Positions 7,154 to 8,741 of a stretch of DNA of 8,741 nucleotides are shown in pieces (the stretch's first letter is position 1; every line of letters starts with the position of its first letter). The stretch lies in NCBI GenBank assembly GCA_964471235.1, contig CAYYGL010000201.1, positions 1 to 8,741 of the forward strand. Reading direction: 5' to 3'. A program made the translations under genes and the position numbers. This DNA comes from CAYYGL01 sp964471235. GTDB taxonomy: Bacteria; Calditrichota; Calditrichia; RBG-13-44-9; J075. The notes beneath the pieces are model-generated. The model was not told the DNA's origin and did not search any database. It saw only the letters and a list, made by a program, of their open reading frames with translations.

Positions 7154-7175
7154 ATTCCGTGCTCCGTATTTCCGT
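7154..7175. repeat. Short heptamer repeat, unit NYTCCGT
   Basis: ATTCCGT (7154-7160), GCTCCGT (7161-7167) and ATTTCCGT (7168-7175) lie head to tail. The third unit has one extra T. Three units with a shared TCCGT core are suggestive rather than conclusive alone, but the neighbourhood has other 7-base tracts. Confidence 0.55.
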
Positions 7176-7192
7176 TGATGGGTAAAAGGAAC

Positions 7193-7206
7193 GAGTAATG
7201 AGTAAC
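7193..7206. repeat. Two-unit heptamer repeat, GAGTAAY
   Basis: GAGTAAT (7193-7199) is followed directly by GAGTAAC (7200-7206). Two units would be unremarkable in isolation. It is listed because it keeps the same 7-base period as the flanking tracts. Confidence 0.45.
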
Positions 7207-7316
7207 GCCGCAAACCATAAAGCGTGCCGGCTCCTGCGGGGAAACGAAATGGTGCTCTTAAGATGACCACTGGTTATCCCCATATAACCGCGTTGCAGTT
7301 GACGGACCGACTGCTT

Positions 7317-7372
7317 TACTGAAAACTGACCTACTGACTTACTGAAAACTGATCTACTGAACACTGACCTAC
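7317..7372. repeat. ACTGA-cored tandem repeat with a 23-base higher-order unit
   Basis: ACTGA occurs seven times, starting at 7318, 7325, 7333, 7341, 7348, 7356 and 7363, at steps of 7, 8, 8, 7, 8 and 7. A truncated ACT follows at 7371. Positions 7317-7337 and 7340-7360 are near-identical copies of TACTGAAAACTGA-Y-CTACTGA with a 23-base period (7+8+8). On the minus strand the tract reads as TCAGT repeats, immediately downstream of the smpB stop codon. Confidence 0.85.
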
Positions 7373-7390
7373 TCCCCTGCCAACTCCCTC

Positions 7391-7855
7391 CTACCGAATC
7401 CGGTATTTTTTTTCCAGTCGTTTTTGTTCCCGGTGTTGTTCCCGTTCGGCAATGTCTTTGCGTTTATCATATTGCCGCTTACCGGTTGCCAGGCCCAATT
7501 CCACCTTTGCCACCCCGTTCCGGAAATAGACCTTCAGCGGAATTAACGTCACCCCTTTTTCCTGAACCTGCCGTTGCAATTTTTTGATCTCATAGCGGTG
7601 CAGCAGGAGCTTGCGCCGCCGTTCCGGGTCATGGGTGACATAGCCCTGGTTTTTGTATTCACTGATGTGCATGCCGATAATCCAGGCTTCATCCCCGATA
7701 ATGCGGGCGTAGCTGTCCGCCAGGCTGCATTTCCCTGCCCGCAGCGATTTCACCTCAGTGCCGGTCAGTACCAATCCCGCCTCGATGGTCTCCCCGATAT
7801 GGTAATCATGCCGGGCTTTTTTATTGGTGGTCACGATTTTAATGTTGTCACTCAT
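7391..7855 (-). CDS. smpB: SsrA-binding protein SmpB
   Basis: 154 residues, the normal SmpB length. It binds tmRNA and brings it to stalled ribosomes for trans-translation. Diagnostic stretches are NKKARHDYHIGETIEAGLVLTGTEVKSLR at the N-terminus, LADSYARI and MHISEYKNQGY in the beta-barrel, the LLLHRYEIKKL segment, and a basic C-terminal tail (KRQYDKRKDIAEREQHREQKRLEKKYRIR). The frame is open upstream to ATG 7942, but that adds 29 residues foreign to the family and would place the start upstream of the best promoter. ATG 7855 gives the canonical MSDNIKIV start. AAGGGA (7866-7871) lies ten bases upstream and AGAGG abuts the ATG. The ssrA (tmRNA) gene is not in the window. tyrS is downstream on the same strand but 360 bases away. 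Confidence 0.96.
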   Translation of the reverse strand: MSDNIKIVTTNKKARHDYHIGETIEAGLVLTGTEVKSLRAGKCSLADSYARIIGDEAWIIGMHISEYKNQGYVTHDPERRRKLLLHRYEIKKLQRQVQEKGVTLIPLKVYFRNGVAKVELGLATGKRQYDKRKDIAEREQHREQKRLEKKYRIR

Positions 7856-7880
7856 CCTCTTCACTTCCCTTAAAACGATA

Positions 7881-7909
7881 AAAATAGACACCGAAGGTCG
7901 GGGATTCAA
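7881..7909 (-). promoter_or_regulatory. Probable smpB promoter
   Basis: On the minus strand TTGAAT (7904-7909) is followed after 17 bases by TATTTT (7881-7886), each 4 of 6 to the sigma-70 consensus. Transcription would start near 7874, about 19 bases before ATG 7855. This fits a short leader carrying AAGGGA and argues against a start at 7942. Confidence 0.4.
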
Positions 7910-7931
7910 GGGAAATAGTAACTTGTTGGGA

Positions 7932-7988
7932 TGTGGTGCCATACATGATTTGATTGCAGTGGCATCACACCGTCCGTATGCAATGGCA
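7932..7988. repeat. Inverted repeat plus TGCARTGGCA direct repeats upstream of smpB
   Basis: TGTGGTGCCA (7932-7941) pairs with TGGCATCACA (7960-7969) over 10 positions with one G-T pair, around an 18-base loop. The right arm overlaps TGCAGTGGCA (7955-7964), which recurs as TGCAATGGCA (7979-7988) 24 bases on. It lies just upstream of the predicted smpB promoter, where a regulator could bind. Confidence 0.5.
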
Positions 7989-8052
7989 CGGGTTCCGTTT
8001 CCGGTGGGGTGAATTTCGATCTGCGGAATGGTTTATCCGAATGCCCTGTTCT

Positions 8053-8120
8053 CATTCACCATCCCGGCGGCGGTTATTAAGCACATTGCAAAGGGATGAC
8101 GCTCCTCATTCACCATTCAC
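8053..8120. repeat. CATTCAC heptamer repeat
   Basis: CATTCAC occurs at 8053-8059 and as a perfect tandem pair at 8107-8113 and 8114-8120. All are flanked by CTCATTCACCAT-like sequence. The period is exactly 7. Confidence 0.6.
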
Positions 8121-8222
8121 CAATTTACTTCTTCTCAAAAATTTTCTCATTTTTTCTAAAGTTTTGTCACACCCCTCCACGTTGTTTTCTCTTTTCTTTT
8201 ACTTTTTTTTCTGAACCCCGTT

Positions 8223-8232
8223 NNNNNNNNNN
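8223..8232. other. Assembly gap (10 Ns)
   Basis: Ten unknown bases sit between a T/C-rich stretch and TTTTTG. The fixed run of Ns suggests a scaffold gap of unestimated length, so features either side may not be truly adjacent. Confidence 0.98.
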
Positions 8233-8289
8233 TTTTTGCAAACCCGGGCTGGAAAGAATAGGCTGTTAGATTATTCGGCTGTAGGCTGT

Positions 8290-8334
8290 TAGGCTGCCGT
8301 GAAGCGCGACGTAGTCGTTCCTTCGGATAGCCTA
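8290..8334. repeat. Imperfect 45-base hairpin
   Basis: TAGGCT (8290-8295) pairs with AGCCTA (8329-8334), CCG (8297-8299) with CGG (8324-8326), AAG (8302-8304) with CTT (8321-8323), and CGAC (8307-8310) with GTCG (8314-8317) around a 3-base loop. That totals 16 base pairs with small bulges. No T-run follows. Confidence 0.5.
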
Positions 8335-8391
8335 TTAGACTGTTAGGCTGGCAGGCGTTCGACCACGGAAGCGGCGCTGGCAGCGTTTAGT

Positions 8392-8441
8392 GGAGAGAGA
8401 GTCTCCCGATCGATGGCGCTACGAAACGGGAGTTTCGTAGC
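8392..8441. repeat. Two adjacent stem-loops, the second a perfect 10-base-pair hairpin
   Basis: GGAGA (8392-8396) pairs with TCTCC (8402-8406). Then GCTACGAAAC (8418-8427) pairs perfectly with GTTTCGTAGC (8432-8441) across the loop GGGA. The segment GGAGTTTCG (8429-8437) is also complementary to CGAAACTCC at 8484-8492, so alternative pairings are possible. No T-run follows either stem. Confidence 0.6.
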
Positions 8442-8484
8442 AAGGAGTAAACCGGGTGGCCTGTCAGGCGGGTAGGCTGGTTGC

Positions 8485-8531
8485 GAAACTCCGGTTTGGC
8501 AACGGCAAAACCCCGGAAACTCCGGTTCCGG
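8485..8531. repeat. GAAACTCCGGTT direct repeat with a CCGGAA/TTCCGG dyad
   Basis: GAAACTCCGGTT occurs at 8485-8496 and 8516-8527, 31 bases apart. The second copy sits inside the inverted repeat CCGGAA (8513-8518)/TTCCGG (8526-8531) with a 7-base loop. Confidence 0.55.
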
Positions 8532-8541
8532 AAGCAATGAC

Positions 8542-8569
8542 TCAACGAAGTTGCAAGCAACAACGTTGA
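8542..8569. repeat. Nested 28-base dyad upstream of the exported-protein gene
   Basis: TCAACG (8542-8547) mirrors CGTTGA (8564-8569), and inside it GTTGC (8550-8554) mirrors GCAAC (8557-8561), separated by AA on each side and at the centre. The symmetry is exact in both arms. It overlaps a possible -35 element (TTGATA, 8566-8571), so it could be an operator. Confidence 0.5.
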
Positions 8570-8595
8570 TACATACTAAACAAATCATACTTAAT
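8566..8595 (+). promoter_or_regulatory. Possible promoter of the exported-protein gene
   Basis: TTGATA (8566-8571) and CTTAAT (8590-8595) are separated by 18 bases, matching the consensus at 5 and 4 of 6 positions. Transcription would begin near 8602, only a few bases before the GGAGG at 8605-8609. That is tight, so this is tentative. Confidence 0.28.
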
Positions 8596-8617
8596 CCAAA
8601 ACCCGGAGGTCGTTATC

Positions 8618-8741
8618 ATGAAGCGTATCCATTCACTGTTTATTTTTTATTTCACGGTTATCAGTCTGTTGTCAGCAACCGGAATATATGCCCAGAAATG
8701 GGCTGTTTCAAACGGCAATCTGTATGTAGACCCCATTGAAG
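8618..8741 (+). CDS. Exported protein, N-terminal fragment (3' end missing)
   Basis: The frame begins at ATG 8618 with a strong GGAGG (8605-8609) eight bases upstream and stays open to the window edge (41 codons). The N-terminus MKRIHSLFIFYFTVISLLSA is followed by TGIYAQKW: a positively charged start, a hydrophobic core and an Ala-x-Ala-like cleavage region (most likely after IYA). The mature start KWAVSNGNLYVDPIE resembles openings of secreted or phage-tail-like proteins with repeated 'GNVGIGT' segments, but too little is present to assign a family. An overlapping frame from 8551 has no such signals and is a shadow. Confidence 0.75.
   Translation, partial: MKRIHSLFIFYFTVISLLSATGIYAQKWAVSNGNLYVDPIE

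Larger units (their letters stand above)
7031..7390. other. Repeat-filled intergenic region between tyrS and smpB
   Basis: No credible gene. The region contains four separate heptamer-style repeat tracts, listed individually (7097-7138, 7154-7175, 7193-7206, 7317-7372). A small hairpin GGTTAT (7272-7277)/ATAACC (7284-7289) also lies here. The stretch 7207-7310 between tracts has no other pattern I can name. A 72-residue minus-strand open frame over 7146-7364 is built largely from repeat sequence and is not believed. Confidence 0.7.
7856..8222. other. Non-coding region upstream of smpB up to the assembly gap
   Basis: No credible gene. Contents are the smpB promoter candidate, a stem-loop with flanking direct repeats (7932-7988), three CATTCAC units (8053-8120), and then an extended T/C-rich stretch on the plus strand from about 8128 to the gap. 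Short open frames here lack ribosome-binding sites and family features. Confidence 0.6.
8259..8479. repeat. Dispersed TAGGCTG heptamer, five copies
   Basis: TAGGCTG starts at 8259, 8282, 8290, 8344 and 8473. Around 8277-8297 the units are contiguous (GGCTGTA, GGCTGTT, AGGCTGC), and at 8335-8350 TTAGACTG is followed by TTAGGCTG. An inverted partial copy, AGCCTA (8329-8334), allows a stem with the copy at 8290. Confidence 0.65.
8233..8617. other. Hairpin-rich non-coding region upstream of the exported-protein gene
   Basis: No credible gene on either strand. An 81-codon minus-strand open frame (8343-8588) covers most of it, but it reads through several inverted repeats, has no ribosome-binding site and matches no family I know. 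The region carries five TAGGCTG copies and at least five dyad elements, given separately. It appears more GC-rich than the T/C-rich stretch before the gap. Confidence 0.6.

Noticed and set aside
7146..7364. 72-codon minus-strand open frame between smpB and tyrS
   Set aside because: Much of it is translated from heptamer repeats, with no start signal or family match.
7317..7372. CRISPR array
   Set aside because: Repeats are short, contiguous and degenerate with no unique spacers of 25-40 bases, and no cas gene is present.
7856..7942. Longer SmpB from ATG 7942
   Set aside because: The 29 extra residues are foreign to SmpB and the best promoter lies within them; ATG 7855 gives the canonical start.
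8354..8368. tRNA T-arm-like GTTCGA
   Set aside because: The flanking bases cannot form the 5-base-pair T stem and no anticodon or acceptor arm surrounds it.
8343..8588. 81-codon minus-strand open frame
   Set aside because: It reads through several perfect inverted repeats, has no ribosome-binding site and its product has no recognisable domain; better explained as repeat DNA.
7856..8617. tmRNA (ssrA) gene near smpB
   Set aside because: No tRNA-like acceptor/T-arm end or tag reading frame could be found on either strand.
8551..8739. Plus-strand frame starting at 8551
   Set aside because: It is out of frame with the GGAGG-preceded ATG at 8618, whose product has a proper signal peptide.

Overview
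The window (8741 bases, one 10-base assembly gap at 8223-8232) looks like ordinary chromosome of a Gram-negative-type bacterium. The cell plan is inferred from a lipoprotein signal, exported proteins and a CsgG/FlgO-like envelope protein. The mix of a GAF-PP2C phosphatase, a CsgG-like protein with a glycine-rich tail, a beta-rich C-terminal lipoprotein module and long repeat-laden intergenic regions is most reminiscent of the FCB group (Bacteroidota, Calditrichota, KSB1-like lineages). This is an impression, not a demonstrated placement.

Layout from left to right. A minus-strand two-helix potassium-channel/TrkA-N protein runs off the left edge (3-665). Divergent from it is a plus-strand membrane-anchored GAF-SpoIIE (PP2C) phosphatase (903-2840), whose best start is a GTG inside a longer open frame. 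It converges on a minus-strand operon, a CsgG/FlgO-like protein followed by a lipoprotein (4911 to 2889), that ends in a clear intrinsic terminator at 2839-2864. A 368-base A/T-rich leader and promoter region separates that operon from a minus-strand pair, tyrS (tyrosyl-tRNA synthetase) and a Nudix hydrolase 17 bases behind it. Further upstream on the same strand is smpB (trans-translation). At the right edge a plus-strand gene for an exported protein begins at 8618 and is cut off.

The coding genes are mostly familiar. The unusual part is the non-coding sequence between 7031 and 8617, over 1.1 kb holding only smpB. It carries at least six different degenerate tandem repeats whose units are about 7 bases (YTATMCC, NYTCCGT, GAGTAAY, ACTGA-cored, CATTCAC, TAGGCTG). 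Between the assembly gap and the last gene there is also a dense series of hairpin-forming dyads. Heptanucleotide tandem repeats of this style are known from cyanobacteria as STRR sequences. Finding several families side by side next to tyrS and smpB is the observation most worth following up. No defence system, CRISPR array, transposase, tRNA or rRNA gene was found.
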